DNA of 64,000 nucleotides from Flavipsychrobacter sp. (GCA_031292525.1 JARLGY010000018.1:343597-407596), one strand, 5' to 3'; positions 17,701 to 26,398 are shown, counted from the stretch's first letter. Program-made: numbers and translations. Notes: generated by a model not told the origin, from the sequence alone.

Positions 17701-19125
17701 CTCGGTGATCTTATCCCGGCTTTCGCCTTCTTTATAAAAGAGGAGAGCACTTTCCAATTTCGGCTCATAGTCCGCATCTACACCGTGAATTTCTCTGGTT
17801 ACCGATGTCCAGGTAACTTTTTGCTTTTTCAGGTCCATTTCCCAACCACCTACACGAGCAACTTTGTTGGTTTGTTCAAGTGTCTCTTTGGTTTTCTTCA
17901 GGTCCTCTTCCAGTTTGTGCCTTTCTGTAATGTCAATGCCATTGCCAATTACATACTTATCCCCTTCAGCCGTTGTTTCCAGGATGTTGTTATACATCCA
18001 GATACGGTAAGTTCCATCTTTATGTTGGGTAACCATTTGTCCTTTAAACCTTCCACTCTGTGCTATTTCGGTCAGGTAGGCTTCAACAAATGGATGCCGG
18101 GATGCAGGAATAATATCAAATAAGGTACGTTGCAGTATCTCTTCCTTTGTATATCCAAGTATGGTAGCACCAGCACCATTCACAGACAGGAATTTGCCAC
18201 GCAGATCATGCGTACACATAAAACCCTGCGAGTTCTCAAAAAAAGCTCTTGCTCTTTCCTCGCTTAGTACAAGCTGTAATTCCTTTTCTTTCTCTTCAGT
18301 TATATCCCTGGCTATAGCAAACAAACTTCCGGTTAAGGGCTCAGGTGTTGCTACCCATTGTAGTACTTTATAGTTACCGCTTTCTGTTTTAAAACGATGT
18401 GTAAAATTGATGGTATTATGCCCTTCTGTTAATAGTTGTAGTTCGTGCTTGGTCCGTTCCAAGTCATCTGGATGCACCAGGTCTAAAAAAGAAATACTGA
18501 GCAGCAACTCTGCATCCCAGCCCAGCACTTTTTTAAATGCAGGATTTACTTTCCTGAAAAAACCGTCAGTGCCCGCCACGCAGATCATATCGTTAGATAG
18601 CTGGAATAAGCTTTCGAAATTTTTGAGTTCCGCTTTTTGACGCCGCTCAACAATAAGATTCATAGCATCTTTGGCCAGCAACTGCAATGCTCTTTTTTGC
18701 TGCTCAGTCAACACTTTGGGTTCACGATCAATTACACAAAGCGTACCCAAGGCATAGCCCTGTGGATCAATTAACGGATGGCCGGCATAAAAACGAATAT
18801 TGGGATTACCTGTAACTAAAGGATTTGCTTTAAATCTTTCATCCAGGGTAGCATCTTCTACCTCAAGCGTATCGGTATTTAATATTGCATATTGGCAAAA
18901 AGCAAGGCCACGTGGCGTTTCTGAAACATCCAGACCTAGTTTTGATTTAAACCACTGCCTGTCATCATCAACCAGTGATATTAATGAAATAGGAACATCA
19001 CAGATAAGCGATGCTAATTCAGTTATCCTGTCAAATTCTTCCTCGCTTAATGAATCAAGTATTGCATAATTTTGAAGGGCCTTAAGTCTCTCTTTCTCAT
19101 CCTTTGGTTTTGGCAATTCGTTCAC
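14779..19125 (-). CDS. Soluble hybrid sensor histidine kinase (GAF, five PAS, HisKA, HATPase, two REC, HPt)
   Basis: 1448 residues with no signal peptide or membrane segment, so it senses inside the cell. Domain order: GAF (about 20-160), five PAS/PAC units (about 170-810, recognisable by endings such as AIARDITEEK, GNGIDITERH, FGAFQDIDKS, GIARDITERK and MMFTQNISS), HisKA with phospho-acceptor SHEIRTP (His near 828), HATPase with N box LLGNASKF (~945) and G boxes DTGIGI and GGTGLGL, REC1 (Asp in ILMDYHMP, ~1110), REC2 (Asp in ILMDVQMP, ~1252), and HPt (His in GHRLYGTA, ~1393). All phosphorelay residues are intact. It is a single-gene unit upstream of which the pigment operon ends; a role in controlling that operon is possible but unproven. 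Confidence 0.9.
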   Translation of the reverse strand: MNELPKPKDEKERLKALQNYAILDSLSEEEFDRITELASLICDVPISLISLVDDDRQWFKSKLGLDVSETPRGLAFCQYAILNTDTLEVEDATLDERFKANPLVTGNPNIRFYAGHPLIDPQGYALGTLCVIDREPKVLTEQQKRALQLLAKDAMNLIVERRQKAELKNFESLFQLSNDMICVAGTDGFFRKVNPAFKKVLGWDAELLLSISFLDLVHPDDLERTKHELQLLTEGHNTINFTHRFKTESGNYKVLQWVATPEPLTGSLFAIARDITEEKEKELQLVLSEERARAFFENSQGFMCTHDLRGKFLSVNGAGATILGYTKEEILQRTLFDIIPASRHPFVEAYLTEIAQSGRFKGQMVTQHKDGTYRIWMYNNILETTAEGDKYVIGNGIDITERHKLEEDLKKTKETLEQTNKVARVGGWEMDLKKQKVTWTSVTREIHGVDADYEPKLESALLFYKEGESRDKITEAVNQAIEHGRPWDIELQIVNQLGKELWVRALGNPEFIDGVCTRLFGAFQDIDKSKKAELDVIRSRKLLNDVLQAASEVSIIATDTNGTINVFNAGAERMLGYTAEEMVGKQSPAIIHSSDEMVARGKELTTELGHTVEGFNVFTAKVDIIGSEQREWTYVKKDGTKRIVSLVCTAIQDVNEQIIGYLGIARDITERKVVERALVTEKARLSAFVEHAPAAVAMFDNDMKYVAVSKRWMEDYHLTGQNVIGISHYDIFPGIPDERRALHTRILHGLVERREEEPIVSLNGDNENQYIAWEMRPWYQYDGSIGGMMMFTQNISSIISQREELKIAKIHAEQASVAKSEFLANMSHEIRTPLNGVIGFTDLVLKTNLNETQQQYLTIVNQSANALLSIINDILDFSKIEAGKLELDAEKCDLYEMSCQATDIITYQVQNKGLEMLLNVSPDLPRFIYADSVRLKQILINLLGNASKFTQKGEIELKIETLATQGDQTEIRFSVRDTGIGIKPEKQEKIFEAFSQEDSSTTKKYGGTGLGLTISNKLLGLMDSRLQLYSKQGVGSTFYFDVMFKSEAGEAINWENIDQVKNVLVVDDNDNNRMIIAQMLLLKNIQTTEARNGYEALQLLASGARYDVILMDYHMPFMDGLETIRKIRESFYATPEEQPIIMLHSSSDDGMIIKACDELQVSQRLVKPIKMQDIYNGLARLHKKDKKVVEDNAHQSEITAGQFTILIAEDNMVNMLLAHTIIQKIAPNAIVLEAKNGVEAIAYYKKQIPDLILMDVQMPEMNGYEATQTIRQLEGSKHIPIIALTAGNVKGEKEKCLAAGMDDFVVKPIVEETLAVTLNKWLDIDAQNQEAEDPLAATGENAHFNINTLKAYIGDDKEMLNKVLDLVKIEMQTSLAAFTKGWEDKNLAALNSAGHRLYGTAASSGMIPLSKMAKEFEHLTALDAEKIELLLKNVHAEVNQVFNIIKML

Positions 19126-19268
19126 GTTATTGCTTATTTCCAGCTAATTTACGAATATATTAAAAGTAAGATGGGAATATACCTTTTTACGCAAAGGATA
19201 TTTACATTTTAGTGATAAAACAACCTGAGACCCTTATTTATACATGACCATCTAATAAAATATAGCAA

Positions 19269-19646
19269 CTAATAAGCTAATTCATCAGCAGCGTACACTC
19301 CCTGAAATTTGAAGCATACCAGGTTATTTACTGTAGCACTGGCAGTAGTGGATATTTTATCTTCCACAATTTTATAAGATAAGCTGATATGCACCAATGG
19401 AGTAATTGCAGGAACTATGAGAGAAATGAATTTGATGTTGCCGCCACGGGAGAGCTTTAATGGCTTAAGTAATACTGTCTCCAAAATTTCCCTCACCATT
19501 TGCATCGTACATACCCCCGGCAGTACAGGATGACCGGGAAAATGGCCATCGAATATTTTATGGTCAGCGTTCAATACTATAGTTGTATTGATACTGTTAC
19601 CACTTATAATGAGCTCCTGTATGGTGTAAAGATCATCCTTCAGCAT
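19269..19646 (-). CDS. Hotdog-fold 3-hydroxyacyl-ACP dehydratase-like protein (FabZ type)
   Basis: 125 residues from the ATG at 19646, 8 nt after the preceding gene's stop; a longer start would overlap that gene. The FabZ signature HKIFDGHFPGHPVLPGV is complete, with the catalytic His in GHFPGHPVLPG. The second active-site acid (Glu of E-x-x-AQ) is replaced: the segment reads VCTMQMVREIL. It may therefore be a dehydratase with altered chemistry, or a thioesterase. It is the last gene of the nine-gene pigment operon and probably acts on beta-hydroxyacyl chains during polyene formation. Confidence 0.75.
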   Translation of the reverse strand: MLKDDLYTIQELIISGNSINTTIVLNADHKIFDGHFPGHPVLPGVCTMQMVREILETVLLKPLKLSRGGNIKFISLIVPAITPLVHISLSYKIVEDKISTTASATVNNLVCFKFQGVYAADELAY

Positions 19647-19654
19647 GAATAGTT

Positions 19655-20701
19655 CTACTCTTTTGCAACCAGCATTAATGAACAATACTTGTTAAGATAG
19701 GTATTACAAACGAGTATTCGTTTTACCAAAGGTTGTTTAACAAGAAGTGAGGATGGCACTTTGCCTGCTTTTATGATGCTATATGCCAACCATAAAGCAA
19801 ATGAAGATGCGGTAGGATAGTCGCCACATAAATGTTTATAGCTTGCAATAGGTACAGAACTAAAAATAGTCTCTTGTAACGATCTGTAGAGGCTGTCATG
19901 TATAACATCACCATTCCTGCCATCAATAACTAAATCTACATCTTGCACAGATAGTTTATGAGCTGACAAAAAATCAGATATACGCTCTGGCGTGAGCGCT
20001 CCTTTTTCTGACACATAGAAGGTCTCCATTCCTTCCAGCACAATCTTGTCTTCACATGGGGTTGAAGAAAGCAGAAAAAAGGCAGTTCCCTCTCCACCAA
20101 TAGTGCCCTTGGTATTGGTACCGAATAATTCAATATTGCTGCTTTCCTGCTTTTTATATAAATCAAGGCGCGTTAAAATGTGATAGCTGATATCTGTAAG
20201 TTCATCAGCGCTACCTACCAATATATTATCAGCTTCCTGTTCCTTGATCAACAAAACAGCATCCTGCAGGGCGCTTTCAAAAGAGAAACCATTGTGCACA
20301 AACGTATTATTGTACGCATGGCAGTGCAAAGTGAGGGCTATTTGTGCACTCACAGTATTGTGGGTAGATTGTATGAATGGTGTAGGTGGCAACAGATCTT
20401 CATGTTGCTCTACCATCTTAGTTAAAAAAGTGCCTGTGTCTTCAAGACAACCATATGCTGTACCGGTTATTATGGCGCCAGGCTCTTCTACTTGCGCATC
20501 CCTCAGGCATTTTATAGCCGCTGCTGTGCCCATACGTATGATGCGGCTCATACGTCGTATCAGCTTGGCATCCAGCAGGTCTTTATAGGGTGGCTCTATA
20601 ACTTGTAAACGATTGGTGTTATACGTTACCAAATCTTCCAACACATTGTCAAAGCTATGTTGTGGAGAAATTGCAGTGGCCGAATGTATGTATATCTTCA
20701 T
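19655..20701 (-). CDS. Ketosynthase-like chain-length-factor protein (no catalytic Cys)
   Basis: 348 residues from the ATG at 20701, one base after the upstream stop. The block FIQSTHNTVSAQIALTLHCH, then NNTFVHNGFSFESAL and VGSADELTDISYHI, belongs to the ketoacyl-synt_2 type (PF13723) found in aryl-polyene and flexirubin clusters. At the position where ketosynthases have the nucleophilic Cys of ACSS, this protein has HNGFSF, so it cannot condense by itself. It should pair with one of the two complete ketosynthases upstream and set chain length, like a polyketide chain-length factor. The pairing is inferred from family knowledge. Confidence 0.8.
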   Translation of the reverse strand: MKIYIHSATAISPQHSFDNVLEDLVTYNTNRLQVIEPPYKDLLDAKLIRRMSRIIRMGTAAAIKCLRDAQVEEPGAIITGTAYGCLEDTGTFLTKMVEQHEDLLPPTPFIQSTHNTVSAQIALTLHCHAYNNTFVHNGFSFESALQDAVLLIKEQEADNILVGSADELTDISYHILTRLDLYKKQESSNIELFGTNTKGTIGGEGTAFFLLSSTPCEDKIVLEGMETFYVSEKGALTPERISDFLSAHKLSVQDVDLVIDGRNGDVIHDSLYRSLQETIFSSVPIASYKHLCGDYPTASSFALWLAYSIIKAGKVPSSLLVKQPLVKRILVCNTYLNKYCSLMLVAKE

Positions 20702-20702
20702 C

Positions 20703-21914
20703 TTAAGCCTTTGAAAAAATGAGTGATGTACAATTGCCCCCAAAGCCAAAAGAATTGGACAGCACATGCTGCAGTGGTACATTTTTCACGAAGCTAGTTT
20801 CAGGCATAAGCTGCAGTTCTTTCATAGGCGTCTCAAAACGCAGATTGGGATATACATAGCCATGTTTTACAGATAGTGCAGAGAACACAGCCTCTATACC
20901 ACCACTGGCGCCAAGGGTATGCCCGGTAAAAGACTTGGTAGAACTTACGCGCGGCACGTGCGGGGCAAATAAACGGGTTATAGCAGTACCTTCTGCGTTA
21001 TCATTGTTCTGTGTCCCGGTGCCATGCAGGTTGATATAATCGATATCTGCCGGTTGTAATTTTGCTTTTTTAAGCGCGCCCTGCATAGCCAGGTACGATC
21101 CTGTACCATCGGGAGATGAGGCGGTCTGGTGGTAAGCATCATTACTGTTATTATAGCCACTAAACCTGCAATATATATGCTGCAATGATGCAGCTACCTT
21201 TTCTGAAACCAGTACCACATATCCTGCACCTTCGCCCAGGTTAAGGCCAGCACGGGTATCATCAAAAGGACGGCAATATTCCTTGTCCAGTATCATCAGG
21301 GTATTGAACCCATTAAGTGTAAATTTGGTAAGTGCATCTGTACCACCTGCCACCGCCACATCAAGCAGGCCGTGGCGAATGAGCCGCGCAGCATAAAATA
21401 TGGCATTGGCAGATGAGGAACATGCAGTACTAATAGTAGTAACCTGGTCACGCAGGTTTAGTTGTTCGGCTACCATTTCTGTAATACTTCCGCACTCATG
21501 GTTATTTACATTTCTTAGCCTGCCGGCATCCCTATTTGCAGTAAACGTTTCAAAGAACTGTTCGCTTTTATCCATGCCACCAACTGTATTAGCAGAGATA
21601 AAACCCGAGCGTAAACCGCGTATGTTTTCAATACCGGCATCAGCAAGTGCTTCACGGGCTGCAATGCAGCTCAGCAGCGCCGTGCGGCTGGCATTTACAG
21701 GCATGTTTGCCATTGCCGCCAGTTCTTCATTATTATATTTCACCTCAGCAACTGGCAACTCTTTATGCACACTGTTTAGGTAGGTCATCGCCCCCATGCC
21801 TGCAGCGCCATGCTCAAATGATGTAATGCATTCACCCACATTATTACCTATGGCACAAATAATACCTGCACCGGCAACATAAATAGGCGAATCTGTATAT
21901 TGACCGTTAATCAT
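20703..21914 (-). CDS. Beta-ketoacyl-ACP synthase (FabF-like, complete)
   Basis: 403 residues, the normal length of a KAS II enzyme. Catalytic Cys in STACSSSANA, first His in HGTGTQNND and second His in KSFTGHTLGASGG are all present, as is the terminal SFGFGGNCTSL. It extends acyl chains by decarboxylative condensation with malonyl-ACP. The start codon abuts the previous stop (TAAATG), so translation is coupled. With the Cys-less partner immediately downstream it likely forms the ketosynthase/chain-length-factor heterodimer of the aryl-polyene assembly line. Confidence 0.9.
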   Translation of the reverse strand: MINGQYTDSPIYVAGAGIICAIGNNVGECITSFEHGAAGMGAMTYLNSVHKELPVAEVKYNNEELAAMANMPVNASRTALLSCIAAREALADAGIENIRGLRSGFISANTVGGMDKSEQFFETFTANRDAGRLRNVNNHECGSITEMVAEQLNLRDQVTTISTACSSSANAIFYAARLIRHGLLDVAVAGGTDALTKFTLNGFNTLMILDKEYCRPFDDTRAGLNLGEGAGYVVLVSEKVAASLQHIYCRFSGYNNSNDAYHQTASSPDGTGSYLAMQGALKKAKLQPADIDYINLHGTGTQNNDNAEGTAITRLFAPHVPRVSSTKSFTGHTLGASGGIEAVFSALSVKHGYVYPNLRFETPMKELQLMPETSFVKNVPLQHVLSNSFGFGGNCTSLIFSKA

Positions 21915-22526
21915 TTAATTACTTTCAAACAGTTTTTTCAAATTGGTTTCAGAAAAAGGTATGCCCTCTTTATGCGTTTCTACCAGGAACAAAACAGCCT
22001 TGTAATCCTCGCCAAATACATCTACCCAACCACAAACACAAACTTCAGCTTTGTGGCCCATCGTTTCACTTACTTGCCTGTACATCATAGCTGCATCAAA
22101 ATGCGCTGCAATATAAAAGGTGTTCTCGCCTTTAAAGCCATTTCGTATGCATATCTCTCCAATAACAATATTGGGCAAGGTATATACAAACAACGCAGGG
22201 CTCGCTCCATCTTTCACAGATGCCAGGTATCTCAAATCGCTATCCAGGCTTGCATTCGCATTGGCCAACACCACAGCAATCTGTTCCGGCGCGTAGCTAC
22301 CCTTCTCAATGTTATCCTTGAGCAATACTTCTGTAGCCAGCCAACCCAGTTTGCTCAGGTTATCCATTTTATAAAACTTAGGGTACTGTACCTGTAAGTA
22401 TTTATACACCCCCACAACAAATTCATCTATACTAACAGTTTTGCCATCAAAAAGTTGCATGCCATTTTTGGCCACCTTGTTATTGAAGACGGAACACCAT
22501 GCCGTGATATATTTTTGCTCAGTCAA
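21915..22526 (-). CDS. Half-size ketosynthase-like protein of pigment cluster
   Basis: 203 residues, half a ketosynthase. The central segment (YAPEQIAVVLANANASLDSD, SPALFVYTLPNIVIGEICIRNG, ENTFYIAAHFDAAM, then CVCGWVDVFGEDYKAVLFLVE) follows the N-terminal half of the thiolase fold, with FDAAM-like sequence where the active-site Cys would lie. No His motifs follow. It sits between two complete ketosynthases with 11 nt before and no gap after. Similar short proteins are known beside flexirubin-type ketosynthases. A structural or acyl-transfer partner role is likely; catalysis alone is not. Confidence 0.6.
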   Translation of the reverse strand: MTEQKYITAWCSVFNNKVAKNGMQLFDGKTVSIDEFVVGVYKYLQVQYPKFYKMDNLSKLGWLATEVLLKDNIEKGSYAPEQIAVVLANANASLDSDLRYLASVKDGASPALFVYTLPNIVIGEICIRNGFKGENTFYIAAHFDAAMMYRQVSETMGHKAEVCVCGWVDVFGEDYKAVLFLVETHKEGIPFSETNLKKLFESN

Positions 22527-22537
22527 ATCAGTTTCTA

Positions 22538-23683
22538 TTATTTACCAAATACTAATGCCGCATTGCACCCTCCAAAACCTGATGCAGTTTTTAAACCATT
22601 TTCCAATGGCCCCTTAAACATTTCAGCACTTACATTCAATGGTTTTGACACTCCTGAATTTTGAAACCCGGGAGTAGGAAGTATTATACCTTCTTTAAGA
22701 CTATGCAGCGAAACAACAGTTTCAATAAGCCCAGCGGCACCCAGGGTATGCCCATAATATCCCTTCAGGCTGTTTACCGGTATTGTTTGCATACCCGCAA
22801 TATTAATTGCGTTTGCTTCCATCTCATCGTTATACATAGTAGCAGTACCATGTGCCGAAATAAAACTGATGTCAGAATATGTAAGATCAGCCTCTGCCAA
22901 TGCTTCATTAATGGCCCATGCAAGTTCTTCACCTGTGCGCGATGGCCCCGATATATGGTTGGCATCATTACTAATGGCTCCGCCCAATATTTTTAGATTG
23001 TCCCTGTTATTAGCTACGGTTGATAACACCACCGTTGCAGCACCTTCACCCAGGTTAATGCCTTTCCTGTCTTTATCAAAAGGTTTACACAGTTCATCAC
23101 TGAGCGCCTGAAAGGATCCGAATCCTGACAATACAAATTTCGAAATAACATCTGCACCGACTACAATTGCATGATCATAATCGCGCGACTGCAATAAACG
23201 CATGCCCGTAATAATGGCCACAACACCAGATATACATGCATTGGAGACAATTATTGGTGTATGCACAAATCCAAAATGCTGAGCCACTAACCCGGCCGAT
23301 GTATGCAACGCTATGCGTTGATATAACCCAGTGTTATGTGTTTCTGTTTCCAGTAAACTTATATTGCCTTTAGTAGATGATATAATAAGGATAGTACGCT
23401 CACTGCTTACAATTTCTGGCAATTCCTTTACAGAATCTGTTATAGATGCAATAAGCAATTGTTCAAACTTTGTATAGTCACCCTCCTGTTCCAAAAAAGT
23501 ATGTGATTGTGAAAAGAGTGAAGCCGAAAATGTATCTGGTAATATATTGGTGTCTATATACTGCTGCACACCACTCTCACCACTTTTTAGATGCCGCATG
23601 TTTTCTGCAGTCGTACTGCCGATAGGCGATAGTATATTATCAGCTATCACAAATACACCCTTATGTAGTTGCTGCCCATCCAT
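22538..23683 (-). CDS. Beta-ketoacyl-ACP synthase (second complete ketosynthase)
   Basis: 381 residues from the ATG at 23683, which overlaps the upstream stop by one base (TAATG). Cys in SNACISGV, His in AHGTATMYND, and His in GYYGHTLGAAG form the complete Cys-His-His triad. The end reads ASGFGGCNAALVFGK. It is a second, diverged KAS with a shorter N-terminus than the one at 20703, so the two probably act at different stages (starter loading versus elongation). Part of the aryl-polyene/flexirubin-type operon. Confidence 0.88.
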   Translation of the reverse strand: MDGQQLHKGVFVIADNILSPIGSTTAENMRHLKSGESGVQQYIDTNILPDTFSASLFSQSHTFLEQEGDYTKFEQLLIASITDSVKELPEIVSSERTILIISSTKGNISLLETETHNTGLYQRIALHTSAGLVAQHFGFVHTPIIVSNACISGVVAIITGMRLLQSRDYDHAIVVGADVISKFVLSGFGSFQALSDELCKPFDKDRKGINLGEGAATVVLSTVANNRDNLKILGGAISNDANHISGPSRTGEELAWAINEALAEADLTYSDISFISAHGTATMYNDEMEANAINIAGMQTIPVNSLKGYYGHTLGAAGLIETVVSLHSLKEGIILPTPGFQNSGVSKPLNVSAEMFKGPLENGLKTASGFGGCNAALVFGK

Positions 23684-24117
23684 TACACTGCACTGTTTTG
23701 AGTAAACACCCTCATTTCGCACGAAGCTATTTGCACCTCGTTACACTTTATACTCCCGGTTATTACCAACACATCAAATACCCTGCTGGCAACCCTTACC
23801 TCTGTTACCAACCTGTCACCAACTTTAGGAAAACTGATTATCTCAAAATTCTTTACAGCACCAATATAGCCCACAGTTACAGGTCTGTTATTTACTGCTG
23901 CATTATAACCTGCTCCGGCAGCAGCCGTTTGCGCTATGTGTTCCAGCAACCCCGCCTCATTAAACTTTCCGTCCTCAACAAAAATATTATCAGCCGTTAT
24001 CGTTAACGTGCATTTCGAACTTTCTGCGTCTGCATACAACAGAGTATCCACCATAACGAATGGTGGTCTTTGCGGCAAAAGTGCTACAACATCTGATATA
24101 GGCAATGTAAGATCCAT
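23683..24117 (-). CDS. 3-hydroxyacyl-ACP dehydratase-like hotdog protein (ApeP type)
   Basis: 144 residues. The N-terminal LLPQRPPFVMVDTLL and the helix EAGLLEHIAQTAAAGAGY are characteristic of the FabA/FabZ-like dehydratases of aryl-polyene clusters, with Glu-His in LLEHIAQ. Both ends overlap neighbours by a single base in TAATG, so it is tightly coupled to the ketoreductase before it and the ketosynthase after it. It should remove water from 3-hydroxyacyl-ACP to make the conjugated double bonds. Confidence 0.8.
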   Translation of the reverse strand: MDLTLPISDVVALLPQRPPFVMVDTLLYADAESSKCTLTITADNIFVEDGKFNEAGLLEHIAQTAAAGAGYNAAVNNRPVTVGYIGAVKNFEIISFPKVGDRLVTEVRVASRVFDVLVITGSIKCNEVQIASCEMRVFTQNSAV

Positions 24118-24845
24118 TATGTGTATAACCCTCCGTTTACAGACAATACCTGCCCGGTTATATAAGCTGCCTCAGGTGCAGCCAGGCAACCTACAGCATA
24201 TGCTACCTCAGCAGGCAATCCGAAACGCTTAAGCGGTATCAGTGTTTTTAATTCTTTTTCATCCAAGCCAGCGGTCATGTCTGTTTTTATAAAACCGGGC
24301 GCTACAGCATTTACAGTAATACCCTGCCTGCCAACTTCTTGCGCAAGCGCTTTGGTAGCGCCTATAACACCTGCCTTAGCCGCAGAGTAATTAGTCTGTC
24401 CAGCCATACCCTTAATGCCAGAAAGAGAGACAACATTTATTATCCTCCCGTATCTGTTCAGCATCATGCTGTTCAGCACCAATCGGGTAGTATAGAAAAA
24501 ACTATTCAGATTGGTATTCATCACACCATTCCATTGCTCGTCCGTCATCCAGGCCAGCAAACTATCGTCACGTATTCCTGCGTTGTTTACCAGCACTTCT
24601 ATCTGCCGGTCGGTATTCGTTTCTAACCAGCCACCCAAAATTTGCTGTACGGCTTCCTTGTCCGCAACGTCAAATTTCAGCAATTCAGCACTGCCGCCAT
24701 TGCTTGTTATTTCTTGCAGTACATTATTTGCTTCAACATCATTTTTACGGTAATTGATAAGCACATGATATCCCATGGCCATCATTTTCATGCATATGGC
24801 CTTGCCTATCCCCCTCGATCCACCGGTTACCAATGCGCACTTCAT
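24117..24845 (-). CDS. fabG: 3-oxoacyl-ACP reductase (FabG-like SDR)
   Basis: 242 residues, a standard FabG length. Cofactor motif TGGSRGIG, NNAGIRDD, catalytic Ser (VVSLSGIKG), Tyr/Lys (TNYSAAKAG) and the ending YITGQVLSVNGGLYT are all present. It reduces the beta-keto group formed by the ketosynthases, using NADPH. The start overlaps the ammonia-lyase stop by 4 nt (ATGA). In this cluster it is the dedicated ketoreductase (ApeQ-like) rather than the housekeeping FabG; that assignment rests on context. Confidence 0.88.
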   Translation of the reverse strand: MKCALVTGGSRGIGKAICMKMMAMGYHVLINYRKNDVEANNVLQEITSNGGSAELLKFDVADKEAVQQILGGWLETNTDRQIEVLVNNAGIRDDSLLAWMTDEQWNGVMNTNLNSFFYTTRLVLNSMMLNRYGRIINVVSLSGIKGMAGQTNYSAAKAGVIGATKALAQEVGRQGITVNAVAPGFIKTDMTAGLDEKELKTLIPLKRFGLPAEVAYAVGCLAAPEAAYITGQVLSVNGGLYT

Positions 24846-26398
24846 AGATCTTGCGGAATAATATTTTCAGCTGTTTCCAAATATTTTTTCACGTTGGTTA
24901 TGTCCTTGTACTTAGGCATGTCTTCCACAAATTTTGGAAATATCTTGCGTACTTCATTGTATACGTCTACAGATATTGGAGCTAAGTATTCTGTGCACTG
25001 CAAGTAATCTATGGCCTGCATGGTTGCCATCATCTGTATCGCCAGCACCTCAAAAGAATTGTCAATTACTTTCTTGGTCATGAGCGCAGCATTGCAGCCC
25101 ATGCTTACTATGTCCTGGTTATCGTTATTATTAGGTATACTATGCACATACATAGGGAATGACAAAGTTTGATTTTCAGCTACGGTGGATGTAGCAGTAA
25201 ACTGCACACCCTGCATACCAAAATTCAATCCCAGCACACCCAGGTTCAGGAATGGCGGAAATTTCTCGTTTAGTTTATTATTAAGCAGGTAGTTCAGTTG
25301 TCTTTCAGACAGCATAGATAACTTGGTAATAGCTATCTTCAACTTATCCATCTCAAGGGATACATAGTCGCCATGAAAATTGCCACCATGGTAAATGTTT
25401 TTATTTTCATGATCCACTACCGGGTTATCATTCACTGAGTTCAGTTCATCTACTACTACACCTGCTGCATATTCTATAGTATCGTAGATCGGCCCCAGCA
25501 CCTGGGTCACGCAACGTAGTGAGTAATACTCCTGCACTTTGTCCTCAAATACTTCTCTGTCCAAATTGTCAGGATTGTAGAGATGGTCGGCACGCTGCCG
25601 TATCATTCCACTGCCTTTCAAAATGCGGCGCATCATAGCTGCAACTTTGTTTTGGCCTTTATGGTGTTTCACTGCATTCAGCTCGTAAGAAAAATGATCG
25701 CTGTAAGCAGATACCACCTCATTTATCATTGCAGATAGCACTACCGACCAGTGCAGCAATTTGCGGGCACGCACAATATTCATCATCCCTATACCCGTCA
25801 TAGCCGATGTACCATTGATGAGTGCCAGCCCTTCCCTTATATATATGCTCAAAGGCTTGAGTTGATACCTGCTCAATATTTCAGCCGTGGGGTAAACAGC
25901 GCCTTTATACATCACTTCGCCCTCACCTATCAATACCAACGCCAAGTGGGCCAATTGCACCAGGTCTCCGCTGGCCCCAACTCCACCATGCTCATAAATA
26001 CACGGAGTTATATCATTGTTGATGAGTTCTTTCAGCAGTTCAAGCACATCAGTGTGTACGCCACTGCGCGCCTGCATAAAACTATTCAGCCGGGCTATCA
26101 TCAGCGCTTTTACCATCTGGGGTTGCATCAGGTTACCACTGCCCGATGCATGACTGCGTATCAGGTTATACTGCAACTGCAGCAAATTTGCATCTTCAAC
26201 CTTGTATTGCGCCATAGGCCCAAAACCCGTATTGATGCCGTATATAAGTTTGTTGGAAGAAAACTCTTTTAAGAAATTATGGCTGGCATCTACCTTTTCA
26301 ACGGCAGCGCCATGCAATGCGATCTTTTGTTGTTTAAAAACCAGTTCAGCAAAATCTTCAACCGACAGTGTGCTTTGTCCAATTACGATCATGGGCAA
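24842..26398 (-). CDS. Tyrosine ammonia-lyase (aromatic amino acid lyase)
   Basis: 518 residues. Ala-Ser-Gly, which cyclises to the MIO cofactor, is in HGGVGASGDLVQLAH. Other signatures are YGINTGFGPMAQY, LQYNLIRSHASGSG, GLALINGTSAMTG, the QEYYSLRCVTQVLGP block and NFHGDYVSLEMDKLKI. As recalled, these match the F. johnsoniae tyrosine ammonia-lyase almost word for word, including NTGFGPMAQY and NLIRSH, more closely than housekeeping histidine ammonia-lyases. The reaction is L-tyrosine to p-coumarate and ammonia. It is followed by pigment genes and preceded by an acyl ligase 98 nt upstream, so it supplies the aryl starter. Histidine as substrate is not fully excluded. Confidence 0.85.
   Translation of the reverse strand: MPMIVIGQSTLSVEDFAELVFKQQKIALHGAAVEKVDASHNFLKEFSSNKLIYGINTGFGPMAQYKVEDANLLQLQYNLIRSHASGSGNLMQPQMVKALMIARLNSFMQARSGVHTDVLELLKELINNDITPCIYEHGGVGASGDLVQLAHLALVLIGEGEVMYKGAVYPTAEILSRYQLKPLSIYIREGLALINGTSAMTGIGMMNIVRARKLLHWSVVLSAMINEVVSAYSDHFSYELNAVKHHKGQNKVAAMMRRILKGSGMIRQRADHLYNPDNLDREVFEDKVQEYYSLRCVTQVLGPIYDTIEYAAGVVVDELNSVNDNPVVDHENKNIYHGGNFHGDYVSLEMDKLKIAITKLSMLSERQLNYLLNNKLNEKFPPFLNLGVLGLNFGMQGVQFTATSTVAENQTLSFPMYVHSIPNNNDNQDIVSMGCNAALMTKKVIDNSFEVLAIQMMATMQAIDYLQCTEYLAPISVDVYNEVRKIFPKFVEDMPKYKDITNVKKYLETAENIIPQDL

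Noticed and set aside
15385..18640. Several plus-strand open frames inside the histidine kinase gene
   Set aside because: They are opposite-strand shadows of a long gene whose protein shows full domain structure.
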